Made by a program: the position numbers and the translations under genes. The notes beneath the pieces are model-generated. The model saw only the letters and a list, made by a program, of their open reading frames with translations. It did no database searches and was not told the origin of the DNA. A DNA stretch of 58,165 bases from a virus: the IMG/VR virus record IMGVR_UViG_3300029915_000032, positions 1 to 58,165 of that record; one strand, written 5' to 3'. Positions 50,756 to 58,165 of the stretch are shown piece after piece. Position 1 is the stretch's first letter; each line of letters starts with the position of its first letter.

Positions 50756-51913
50756 TTATTCATCCCTTTTTGGTTTAGCATCAGCAAAATTTAAATAAAT
50801 TTTTCTATCATCCCTTATTAATGATATAACTTTTACAGTAACTTCTTCACCAACTTTATATTTTTTATCACTTCTATTAAGATATGTAGTTTGAATTAAT
50901 CCAGTTGTTTCATCATCAAGTGTGATAAGAGCACCGAAATTTTTAATATCTCTTATTTTACCAGTTAATATTTTACCAACTTTAATACTATCCCACATAG
51001 ATTCTTTTAAAATTTGAGTAAGAATAATTTTATTATTTTTTATAACTTCTTTAACATAAAAATCAATAGTCATACCAGGTACTATTTCATTCCATTTATT
51101 TTGCCATTTTTCACCAATATTAGCTTTATGAACCATACCAGTTAAGCAATTAGGACCATCTTCAGTAGCTTTAAATTGTACAAAAACACCAAATGGAGTT
51201 GTACCTGTAATATCTCCAGTATATGTAATATCATATTTTAATTTTCTTACTTCGTCTGGTATTAATGATTGTAAATATTTTTTTCTTGATACTACATAAA
51301 CACCCTTTTCTTGCTGTAATGTTTCTAGCATTACTTCAAAAGTCAAACCTAATATAGATTCTGAGTCTGTTAATTTATTTACATCTGCTAATGTATTTGG
51401 CATAAATGCCTCAACTCTAACATTATCCATAATAATATCCATCATATAACCTGCTGGTATCATTGATTTAACTTCAGATATAAGAGGCAATCGTTGTTCA
51501 AAATATTCTTTCATTTTACTGTGAACATTTTGTTTAATTAGTTCTGTAATAGAACCCTTAATTAAATATGGTTTTTCTGATACTGATGTTATTAATACAT
51601 CAATTGAATCACCTACTAGCAATTCTGTTACAACTGTATTCAATTTAGGTTTTTCTACATAAATAAAATCTTTAAATCCAAAATCAATTAAAATTTCTTT
51701 CTGATTGATTGAAGATATTGTACCTGTAACTACTTGATTTTCTTTAATCTCTTTTTTACCAGATAATGATTTTTCCATCTTTTCATACATATCTCTATAT
51801 TCTGAATTCAAATCACCAGAACTCTTTATTTTTCTGATTCTATTGTTACTCAATTCTGGAAATGGATCTGGTAAACTACCGATATTTACTCCTACTACTA
51901 ATTCTGTGTTCAT
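50756..51913 (-). CDS. rpsA: ribosomal protein S1-like, four S1 domains
   Basis: 385 residues. S1/OB domains at about 60-125 (GTISSINQKEILIDFGFKDF), 145-215 (degenerate, AFMPNTLADVNK), 228-305 (GDITGTTPFGVFVQFK) and 313-380 (GKIRDIKNFGALITLDDETT). Bacterial S1 has four to six such domains and delivers mRNA to the 30S subunit. A phage version could bias the host ribosome toward phage mRNAs. The N-terminal 55 residues are extra. Confidence 0.85.
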   Translation of the reverse strand: MNTELVVGVNIGSLPDPFPELSNNRIRKIKSSGDLNSEYRDMYEKMEKSLSGKKEIKENQVVTGTISSINQKEILIDFGFKDFIYVEKPKLNTVVTELLVGDSIDVLITSVSEKPYLIKGSITELIKQNVHSKMKEYFEQRLPLISEVKSMIPAGYMMDIIMDNVRVEAFMPNTLADVNKLTDSESILGLTFEVMLETLQQEKGVYVVSRKKYLQSLIPDEVRKLKYDITYTGDITGTTPFGVFVQFKATEDGPNCLTGMVHKANIGEKWQNKWNEIVPGMTIDFYVKEVIKNNKIILTQILKESMWDSIKVGKILTGKIRDIKNFGALITLDDETTGLIQTTYLNRSDKKYKVGEEVTVKVISLIRDDRKIYLNFADAKPKRDE

Positions 51914-51987
51914 TTTATTTTTTATGTTAATAATTAATTTATTTATTTTGATTGTTTTGATTGTATATCATAAATATTAGAAAGTTT

Positions 51988-52060
51988 ATTTTTTTCTAAT
52001 TTATTTATTTTCTAATTTATTTATTTTTTCTAATTTATTTATTTTTTCTAATTTATTTAT
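51988..52060. repeat. tandem repeat coding the LEKINK tail
   Basis: Three to four copies of a TTTTTTCTAATTTATTTA-type unit across the end of the 52001 gene and beyond. Confidence 0.7.
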
Positions 52061-52264
52061 TCTAATTAATTGCTTTGCTTTTTTATAATATTCATTATCA
52101 TTATTCTTATGATAATATGATTTAAATGTTATTTGATCTAAATAAGGAGAACCTTTTAAATATTTTTTATTAAATTCCAATAGATATATATTATACGCAA
52201 AATTATCTATTTCTGTTGGATAATTTAAATTCCATATTCCATATTTATGTTTTTCATATTTCAT
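52001..52264 (-). CDS. small protein with repeated LEKINK tail
   Basis: 87 residues, paralogue of 38760 (KYGIWNLNYPTEIDNFAYN). The second tag is expanded by slippage: RINKLEKINKLEKINKLENK. The DNA repeat (about 18 bp, TTTTTTCTAATTTATTTA) continues past the stop codon toward the S1-like gene. Confidence 0.65.
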   Translation of the reverse strand: MKYEKHKYGIWNLNYPTEIDNFAYNIYLLEFNKKYLKGSPYLDQITFKSYYHKNNDNEYYKKAKQLIRINKLEKINKLEKINKLENK

Positions 52265-52295
52265 GTAATTTATATAATATTAAAAATAAAAAGTT

Positions 52296-52943
52296 TTATA
52301 AATTATAATTATTTTGTGATCTTTTCATGGGTAAAATTTCATTAGTATGATCCCAAGTTTTAGAATAAAATATATTATCTTCTTTATAATCTGGATTATC
52401 TGTTAATTTCCAATATACATCCATAAAATTAAATTTAAACGTTACAGTAAAAGTTTGTTCTGATACATCAATTGATTGATACATAAGTCTAACTTCTGAT
52501 AATGACTTAAGTAATGCTGTTCTAAATACAATTGAATATAAAAAATCTCCATCTTTATCTAAAATAAATAAATTAATATTAGTTAATGAATATTTTCTTG
52601 TATTATTATAATATTCATTGAAAATTTGCTGCATCATAAAATAATTAGAATGAGAATCTACACTCCTAAATGTTATATCTAATGTATTATTATATGTATC
52701 ATAAATATTTGTAGCTGGCTTATATTCAATTTTTTTACCATATTTAATTATTTGCTCTGATCCTTCATACGTAATACTTGGAAATACACATTCTTTTATA
52801 GAACTATTTAAATAATCCATTGGGGTAAGATAAGGTATCCAATTTTTATATAAATAATTTTTCATTCTTTCATTAACTTCATCTGATATAAAGTCGGTTG
52901 GAAGCTGGAATAAAAATTGATTATTTTGTGAACTTATTCTCAT
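52296..52943 (-). CDS. putative tail-tube or baseplate protein
   Basis: 215 residues. NQFLFQLPTDFISDEVNERM, PYLTPMDYLNSSIKECVFPS, LDITFRSVDSHSNYFMMQQI and SEQTFTVTFKFNFMDVYWKL follow the pattern of a tube-like beta-sandwich protein in T4-related phages of Bacteroidota (FRSVDS, ...NY). Next to other virion genes. Role tentative. Confidence 0.5.
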   Translation of the reverse strand: MRISSQNNQFLFQLPTDFISDEVNERMKNYLYKNWIPYLTPMDYLNSSIKECVFPSITYEGSEQIIKYGKKIEYKPATNIYDTYNNTLDITFRSVDSHSNYFMMQQIFNEYYNNTRKYSLTNINLFILDKDGDFLYSIVFRTALLKSLSEVRLMYQSIDVSEQTFTVTFKFNFMDVYWKLTDNPDYKEDNIFYSKTWDHTNEILPMKRSQNNYNL

Positions 52944-53103
52944 ATTTTAATTTATTACTTTTTATTTTATAAAAATTATTACTATAGTTTGGAGTTTCTT
53001 CTTCAAATTTTAAAACATTTTTAATATAATTTGCAAATCTTTCAGTTAATATATCATAAATATAAGAATTATCATATTTTTCAAATGTTTTTAAATAGTT
53101 AAT
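52921..53103 (-). CDS. short packaging-leader ORF lacking ATG
   Basis: 60 codons: NYLKTFEKYDNSYIYDILTE, then RFANYIKNVLKFEEETPNYS, ending KYENKFTK. The leader NYLKTFEK matches MKYLKTFEK at 40978, but the codon where ATG is expected is ATT and a TAA lies just before it. Either an ATT start or a start-lost gene. It overlaps the next gene by 23 bases. Confidence 0.45.
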   Translation of the reverse strand: MNYLKTFEKYDNSYIYDILTERFANYIKNVLKFEEETPNYSNNFYKIKSNKLKYENKFTK

Positions 53104-53119
53104 TTAAATAATTATTTTT

Positions 53120-53368
53120 TTATTGAGTTGTTGTTATAGATGTAGTCGTAATACCTTGATTTCCATATCTTTTTAATGGTAATACTTCTATTTTAGATAT
53201 ATATTGATTATTTAATAATGATCTATATTCAGCTTCTGATATTTCTGATGCCATTATTACGTTATCTCTAGTAAAAACTATAGTTCCTCCACTTGATATA
53301 ATTTCATTTGTTATATCATCATTATATGTTAATCCTTGAAATAATGAATTTTGAGTTGATGTAGCCAT
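53120..53368 (-). CDS. small protein sharing a domain with the Ig-like fibre protein
   Basis: 82 residues. GGTIVFTRDNVIMASEISEA, EYRSLLNNQYISKIEVLPLK, RYG matches GGTVLYSYDNIIIASEITDS, LPLKKYG in the next gene upstream. A stand-alone copy of that N-terminal domain with a TTTSITTTQ tail. Probable virion accessory protein. Confidence 0.6.
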   Translation of the reverse strand: MATSTQNSLFQGLTYNDDITNEIISSGGTIVFTRDNVIMASEISEAEYRSLLNNQYISKIEVLPLKRYGNQGITTTSITTTQ

Positions 53369-53382
53369 TTTTTATTTTATTT

Positions 53383-54621
53383 TTATATATTCATATTTGA
53401 TATAATAATTGATAAATTTTTAGTGGAATATCCAAACGCATTACTTGCTGTTATTGATACGTTTACTATTCCAGGATTATTTGGTAATCCACTTATTATA
53501 TTATTATTAAAATTTAATCCACTAGGTAAGTTACCTACAATTTTATATGTAGCACCACTATCAGTTGATGTTATAGTATAATTAAACGCTGAATATGTCT
53601 TACCTGAAATAGTACCAATACTAGTAATGATTGGATAATATCCTACATTAATTGTTAATATTTTAGAATCCATTCCTGTTATTCCAGAAGCAGTTATATT
53701 AACATTAGTACTTCCAGTTATAACACAAATTCCACTAATTACTCCAGTTGAATTGTTCATAGTTAATCCAGATGGTAAAGATGTTGAATAATATGAATTT
53801 GGATTTCCAGTTGATAATATTTGATATGTAATATTTGTACCAAAATTACTATTAATAATAAGATTTGTATTGGTTATTTTAACATATTCAATAACAGTCA
53901 AAACTAAATCTTTTGATGCAGAACCGTAATAATTTATTGCACTATATGTAAAATTATATGTTCCAGTTTTTGATGTGATTCCACTTATATTATTTAAATT
54001 GAGTCCTATTGTTCCAATATAGTTACTTGGCGTTATAATCTCATATTTAATTGGTACAGTACCAGTTGCATTAATAAGATAATTGAATGTATTATTGGTT
54101 TCTGCACTTAATGCAAAAATATCATTTGTTATGGTAGGTGATATATTTATATTTGATGATAAACTAGTTTTACCTGATATTCCATCTTGAAGTGTCGTAG
54201 TAAGAGTATTTAACAAATTTATAGAATTTGTAATATCATTTGTATATCCTGTCACATTTATTCCTGTTACGAAAGCAACAGTTGTTCCTGAATTTGAACC
54301 TGAAGTTGAACTTAAATTCGATGTATTACTATTATTAATCACTACTTGGTTAATTAAATTATAATTAACATCACCATATTTTTTTAAAGGTAGTGAATCT
54401 ATATACTCTATGTTTGGATTTTTAATCAATTCATTATAAAATGAATCTGTAATTTCAGATGCTATAATTATATTATCGTACGAATATAAAACAGTTCCGC
54501 CTTGAGTATTTATAATATTCTCAATTGATGAATTATAACTTAAAGTTTCACCTGATGATATATTTAATGCGTTAAGTAAATCATTTTTAGTATTTGATAT
54601 TGTAGTAGTTGTAGTAGTCAT
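53383..54621 (-). CDS. fibre/adhesin protein with Ig-like (He_PIG-type) domains
   Basis: 412 residues from MTTTTTTISNTKNDLLNALN; the frame is open further upstream but that part overlaps the preceding gene and is not protein-like. An N-terminal domain (about 20-85) is shared with the 53120 protein. Three putative-Ig repeats follow, each with a LPSGL/GLNLNN-x-ISG core (SGLTMNNSTGVISGICVITG; PSGLNFNNNIISGLPNNPGI). Such domains occur in phage fibres and bacterial surface adhesins. Confidence 0.7.
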   Translation of the reverse strand: MTTTTTTISNTKNDLLNALNISSGETLSYNSSIENIINTQGGTVLYSYDNIIIASEITDSFYNELIKNPNIEYIDSLPLKKYGDVNYNLINQVVINNSNTSNLSSTSGSNSGTTVAFVTGINVTGYTNDITNSINLLNTLTTTLQDGISGKTSLSSNINISPTITNDIFALSAETNNTFNYLINATGTVPIKYEIITPSNYIGTIGLNLNNISGITSKTGTYNFTYSAINYYGSASKDLVLTVIEYVKITNTNLIINSNFGTNITYQILSTGNPNSYYSTSLPSGLTMNNSTGVISGICVITGSTNVNITASGITGMDSKILTINVGYYPIITSIGTISGKTYSAFNYTITSTDSGATYKIVGNLPSGLNFNNNIISGLPNNPGIVNVSITASNAFGYSTKNLSIIISNMNI

Positions 54622-54631
54622 TTTAATTATT

Positions 54632-56521
54632 TTAATTTGATGTTGATGATGTATTTTTATATTTGGTATAAATAATAACTGTTCTTCCTGCCATTGGCCA
54701 TATTGATGCTGTTGTAGTTGTTGTATTAGTAGATGCACTACCTGATGATATAGGAACAGAACTACTTGAGTCTGAAATATATGTTGTACTATCATCAACA
54801 AATGTGACATTTTCAAATAATGTAAATGTACCAGAATATAATAATGTTCGTACTTTATCAAGTCCAATAACTTGAGTTGTACTATTTGATGACTGATTAT
54901 TTGACACTAATGTTAAATAAAAATTAGTGAATCCTTTATTGTAAATTGAGTTTAATACAGGTAAATCATTTTCTAAAATTTTAAAATTAACAATTCCGTT
55001 TATATAATCATTTGTAGCTTCTTGATATATAGATTTTTCTATTGTTTCTGAATCAGATTTAAATACTAATACTAATTCTGCATTATTCAATATTGTAGAT
55101 AAATCATATATAACCAATTGATTAGTAGTAGAATTTGTTGATTGAAGAGATGCCAATCTAAATTGTATGATATTATCAAATGGAGTAATTACAATATTTA
55201 ATAATCCCATAGTTTTATAATCATTATTAGTTAATGCGGTAGATGAACTATTAGATGAACTATTTACTATTAATTTACCAACTTCTATCAATTGAGGAGA
55301 ATTTACTTTTACAATTTCTGTAGTTATATTTCCTGATAAATAATCTGAGCCCAAAATAATTTCATCTGGTTTCGCATTATAAATTTTAAGTTTATTTAAA
55401 TTTTGTATATTTAAACTAATTAATTTTTTACCATATTTTTGTATATTAGTAGTTAACCCAAGAGTTGATGTTCTTTCTATTGTACTCATATCCACTAAAT
55501 CAATAACTCTCATTACAACGTTTATTGCTGCTGTTGTGTTTGAAAATGTTAAAATAGGTCTATATAATATAGTTTTTGTAAAATCATCATTTGCGCCATT
55601 TCCTGTTACAACAACGGTTTGCATATTTGTCTGTATATTCTCTTCAAGTAGATAAATATCGTACTCAATTCTCATTCTACGTCCTTTATTCTCCATTTCT
55701 CTTATGAAATTATCCAAATTTTGAGTTGAATTTCCATATGTACCGTTTATTTCAAAGAAATCTCCTTCTGTTGATTCTGATATATTGACTGCTAATGTAT
55801 TATAATCAGCACTTTTAGATAATGATGTACGGTAAGACTCTGATGAATAATAATATGTTGTACCAAGTATAATTTCTTTTGAAGTTAAATATTGAAATTC
55901 AACAAATATTGGAGATGTTTGACTTAATCCTACTCCTATCGTAAAATTATCATTGATTGTATTATTTAATACTACATTTTCTGTTAATGATATTATTCTT
56001 TGATTAGATATATAATCAATAGATGGAATTTGAAATTCATAATATTTACCCCATTCTTGTTCATTATATAAAAATGGTATAGATAATTGAGTTAATCCTG
56101 ATGTTGTATTAACTGTAGAATCAAAAAATATATTAGATAATTCATATACATTTTCATTATAATAATCATATGTATAAATTTTAACATATAATCCAACATA
56201 TTCATTCATTACGAAATTATAATTCGTTGGTAAATATAATTTTACAGTATCATATGGTATTGGTGCTGTATTATAATCTTGATATTGTAAAAAATTATAT
56301 TTTACTACATCAATAGGAGTATATTTTTTTAGAACAGTATCCAATAAAACTAAATTATTATTTATGGAATTATTATTTGTAGTAGAAAGAAAACTTCTTT
56401 TTTTATTTTCATTCAAATTAGTTATAACTTTGTAATTTTCAGTTATATTATTTTCACTATCAAATGTCCATTCCATTAAGACATTTGTATTAATCATCAT
56501 CATTTTACTAGAGCTTGGCAT
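54632..56521 (-). CDS. large virion structural protein
   Basis: 629 residues, Asn/Thr/Ser-rich, beta-structured throughout, with no transmembrane or enzyme motif. Segments such as PIPYDTVKLYLPTNYNFVMN and ITLxxNxVLNNTINDNFTIG-type repeats fit a baseplate or fibre-hinge protein. Followed 10 bases later by the Ig-like fibre gene. Initiation at 56521 or at one of the Met codons 6-8 codons later. Confidence 0.6.
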   Translation of the reverse strand: MPSSSKMMMINTNVLMEWTFDSENNITENYKVITNLNENKKRSFLSTTNNNSINNNLVLLDTVLKKYTPIDVVKYNFLQYQDYNTAPIPYDTVKLYLPTNYNFVMNEYVGLYVKIYTYDYYNENVYELSNIFFDSTVNTTSGLTQLSIPFLYNEQEWGKYYEFQIPSIDYISNQRIISLTENVVLNNTINDNFTIGVGLSQTSPIFVEFQYLTSKEIILGTTYYYSSESYRTSLSKSADYNTLAVNISESTEGDFFEINGTYGNSTQNLDNFIREMENKGRRMRIEYDIYLLEENIQTNMQTVVVTGNGANDDFTKTILYRPILTFSNTTAAINVVMRVIDLVDMSTIERTSTLGLTTNIQKYGKKLISLNIQNLNKLKIYNAKPDEIILGSDYLSGNITTEIVKVNSPQLIEVGKLIVNSSSNSSSTALTNNDYKTMGLLNIVITPFDNIIQFRLASLQSTNSTTNQLVIYDLSTILNNAELVLVFKSDSETIEKSIYQEATNDYINGIVNFKILENDLPVLNSIYNKGFTNFYLTLVSNNQSSNSTTQVIGLDKVRTLLYSGTFTLFENVTFVDDSTTYISDSSSSVPISSGSASTNTTTTTASIWPMAGRTVIIYTKYKNTSSTSN

Positions 56522-56600
56522 ATTTGTAGTTTTATAGTTTTTTCTATATATAAAAAAACAAACTTTGTAATATAAAAATAATAAAAATAATAAAAATCAT

Positions 56601-57182
56601 ATGTCTATATTTAATAACTTAGCAAATTTAAATTTATCTAACACTTTAGCATCAACATCAACATTAGCAACATCTATATCATCAAATATTACTACTGGAA
56701 ATTATAATAATACTACTATAAATGAATTATATGGTAGTTGTATTAATCCAAATTATTTTTATGGAGTAGAAAATAAAGAATCATTAAATTTCTTAGAATG
56801 TTTAAATTATTCTGTCATTTTTGAATTTGATAACGATTCTAAATTATCTGATTCTTTATGTGAAATTAATGATAAAACTTTTATATTTAATTGTGAATTA
56901 TCTGGCAATAGAATACAACCATATGAAAAATTAATGGAATTAATAGAAGATGAAATAAAAATGTCAGTTAAAATAAAAATTTCAAAATTGATGACAATAT
57001 GTTATACAAAATTTCAATTTACAAATATTGAGAATAATTTTAAATTTAAAAATGGATATTGTAATTTAAGCAAATTAAATGTCAATTTTAAATTCGAAAA
57101 AATATTATATGAAAATAATAAATTATCAGTAAAAGAAAAAAGATCAGATAAATTAAAAAATATATTGAAAAATGACGAATAA
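56601..57182 (+). CDS. tube-like structural protein with C-terminal KRSDKLKNILKN
   Basis: 193 residues. A Ser/Thr/Asn-rich N-terminal arm (1-50) precedes YFYGVENKESLNFLECLNYS, IQPYEKLMELIEDEIKMSVK and LNVNFKFEKILYENNKLSVK, similar in plan to the 43359 protein. Ends with a tag-like KEKRSDKLKNILKNDE. Overlaps the next gene by 11 bases. Confidence 0.5.
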   Translation: MSIFNNLANLNLSNTLASTSTLATSISSNITTGNYNNTTINELYGSCINPNYFYGVENKESLNFLECLNYSVIFEFDNDSKLSDSLCEINDKTFIFNCELSGNRIQPYEKLMELIEDEIKMSVKIKISKLMTICYTKFQFTNIENNFKFKNGYCNLSKLNVNFKFEKILYENNKLSVKEKRSDKLKNILKNDE

Positions 57183-57813
57183 AATAAATAAAACTATTGA
57201 GGAATTTGATCAAATAATAAATGATTGCTTAAATATTTACACTAAAAAAATGAAAGATTATGGTTCTTCTTGGAGAATTTTAAGGCCAAAATCTGTTACA
57301 GATCAGATATTTATAAAAGCTAATAGAATTAGAAGTATAGAAATTAAATTAGAGAAAAAAATTGACGAAGGAATTAATTCAGAATTGATAGCGATTGTAA
57401 ATTATGGAATAATTGGATTAATTCAATTAGAACTTGGCTACTCTGATTCAGATGATTTATCTTATGATAAAGGAATAAAATTATATAATAAATATATCCA
57501 GAAAGCTAAAGAATTAATGTTAAATAAAAATCATGATTATGGCGAAGCTTGGAGATCAATGAGAATAGAATCATATACTGATTTAATTTTAATGAAAATA
57601 TATAGAACTAAACAAATTGAAGATAATGACGGTAAAACTATAATATCAGAAGGAATTGATGCAAATTATTTTGATATGATTAATTATGCAATATTTGGAC
57701 TAATTAAGATTAAAGAATCTGAAGAAAAAGAATTAAAAATGCCTGTAAGTCCTAAAATTAGAGTCATACCAGAATGCTCAAATCCTGAAAGATATAAGGA
57801 TAATGTTGTTTGA
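57172..57813 (+). CDS. DUF1599 (Nmad1-type) protein, two-domain
   Basis: 213 residues with two similar halves: YTKKMKDYGSSWRILRPKSV... IAIVNYGIIGLIQL and LMLNKNHDYGEAWRSMRIES... DMINYAIFGLIKI. This duplicated K-x-x-DYG-x-(S/A)WR form is typical of DUF1599 in Bacteroidota, linked to nucleotide modification by genomic context. Actual reaction unknown. Confidence 0.75.
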   Translation: MTNKINKTIEEFDQIINDCLNIYTKKMKDYGSSWRILRPKSVTDQIFIKANRIRSIEIKLEKKIDEGINSELIAIVNYGIIGLIQLELGYSDSDDLSYDKGIKLYNKYIQKAKELMLNKNHDYGEAWRSMRIESYTDLILMKIYRTKQIEDNDGKTIISEGIDANYFDMINYAIFGLIKIKESEEKELKMPVSPKIRVIPECSNPERYKDNVV

Positions 57814-57846
57814 TAATTATATATCACAATTAAATATTAATATTTT

Positions 57847-57890
57847 TGCACCATTATCATTATCAATGATAATGGTGCATTTTTTATGAT
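57847..57890. terminator. bidirectional terminator
   Basis: TGCACCATTATCATT / AATGATAATGGTGCA with a short loop and T-run, between convergent genes. Confidence 0.85.
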
Positions 57891-57917
57891 AATAGCTAAA
57901 TATAAAATAATTATACT

Positions 57918-58165
57918 CTAATTAGTTTTAAGCATATGTGCTAATTCAATAGTCATTGCTATGCTCCAACTTAATGGATTATTATCATTTGGAGTTTTTG
58001 TACCGTGATAATACAATTCAGGTATTTCATAATCTATGGATTCATCAACTATTTTTTCATAAAAATATTTTGCTTTTTCTTTATCTCCTAATTGACAATA
58101 TATTAATCCTAAATAACTTAATCCAAATAACCAAGTTGCTTCTCCATTGTGATTATAATATTTAT
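57918..58165 (-). CDS. 3' end of a glycosidase-like gene
   Basis: The frame enters from the right edge and ends at TAG. KYYNHNGEATWLFGLSYLGL, GDKEKAKYFYEKIV, IPELYYHGTKTPNDNNPLSW, SIAMTIELAHML resembles the last helices of (alpha/alpha)6-barrel glucoamylase/glycosidase proteins, with the typical ExW and PLxW positions. Possibly a capsule-degrading virion enzyme. It also shows that TAG is a normal stop here. Confidence 0.55.
   Translation of the reverse strand, partial: KYYNHNGEATWLFGLSYLGLIYCQLGDKEKAKYFYEKIVDESIDYEIPELYYHGTKTPNDNNPLSWSIAMTIELAHMLKTN

Noticed and set aside
51988-52060. CRISPR-like array
   Set aside because: The units are short, contiguous and coding (LEKINK); there are no spacers. 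No CRISPR array was seen anywhere in the window.
54622-54867. N-terminal extension of the Ig-like fibre gene
   Set aside because: The His/Gln/Leu-rich extension overlaps the preceding structural gene, and MTTTTTT with A-rich leader is a better start.

Overview
The window looks like part of the genome of a large tailed bacteriophage, probably a T4-related (myovirus-type) phage of a Bacteroidota host. The case for a phage is the mix of virion proteins (fibres, tube-like and baseplate-like proteins), dense small genes with ATGA-type overlaps, phage nucleotide enzymes, tRNAs and free-standing nucleases. The case for a Bacteroidota host is very low GC, A-rich leaders without Shine-Dalgarno sites, and at least seven promoters of the Bacteroidota primary-sigma type (TTTGG, about 20 bp, TATCTTTG). 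The case for T4 relatedness is N-termini that closely match the T4 internal-protein capsid-targeting sequence (MKTYQEFIAE in T4 IPI; MKKYKQFINE here), plus thymidine kinase and a possible gp62-like clamp-loader subunit.

Layout. 1-4.7 kb (+): two MoxR AAA+ ATPases and a metallopeptidase/VWA protein. 4.7-9.0 kb (+): a run of unrelated proteins with capsid-targeting-like N-termini and a shared C-terminal KFN(L/I/M). 9.0-12.9 kb (-): a GT25 glycosyltransferase, a tail fibre with 29 nonapeptide repeats and small accessory proteins. 13.6-16.9 kb (+): a second tagged array (HAD nucleotidase, ankyrin protein, a paralogous family) that decays at its 3' end. 16.9-18.7 kb (-): an HNH nuclease, five tRNA genes that all carry leucine anticodons, and a structured RNA with its own promoter and terminator. 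18.7-33.4 kb (mostly -): early-type genes under host-like promoters, including an SPFH lipoprotein, TnpB, ClpP, DNA ligase, an orphan adenine methyltransferase and a GIY-YIG nuclease. 33.4-40.9 kb (-): many small proteins, several with an SH3-like barrel pattern, sharing a second C-terminal motif (RKxKLxKLNE), plus a peptide deformylase and a 380-nt non-coding insertion of serial hairpins. 41-50.6 kb (mixed): two ADP-ribosyltransferase-like proteins, an RNase H-like protein, a PD-(D/E)XK nuclease, thymidine kinase and NusG. 50.7-56.5 kb (-): a ribosomal S1-like protein and virion structural genes. 56.6-58.2 kb: a tube-like protein, a DUF1599 protein and the end of a glycosidase-like gene.

How the genes may work together. 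The tagged proteins are best read as cargo loaded into the prohead, trimmed by a prohead protease at (I/L)xE and delivered with the DNA, as T4 does with IPI-III and Alt. Here the cargo would include ADP-ribosyltransferases, a nucleotidase, ankyrin proteins and a dozen unknowns. A second set acts on host gene expression: S1, NusG, deformylase, ClpP and leucine tRNAs. The most novel signals are the two families of C-terminal tags shared by otherwise unrelated proteins, the leucine-only tRNA array, and several structured RNAs.
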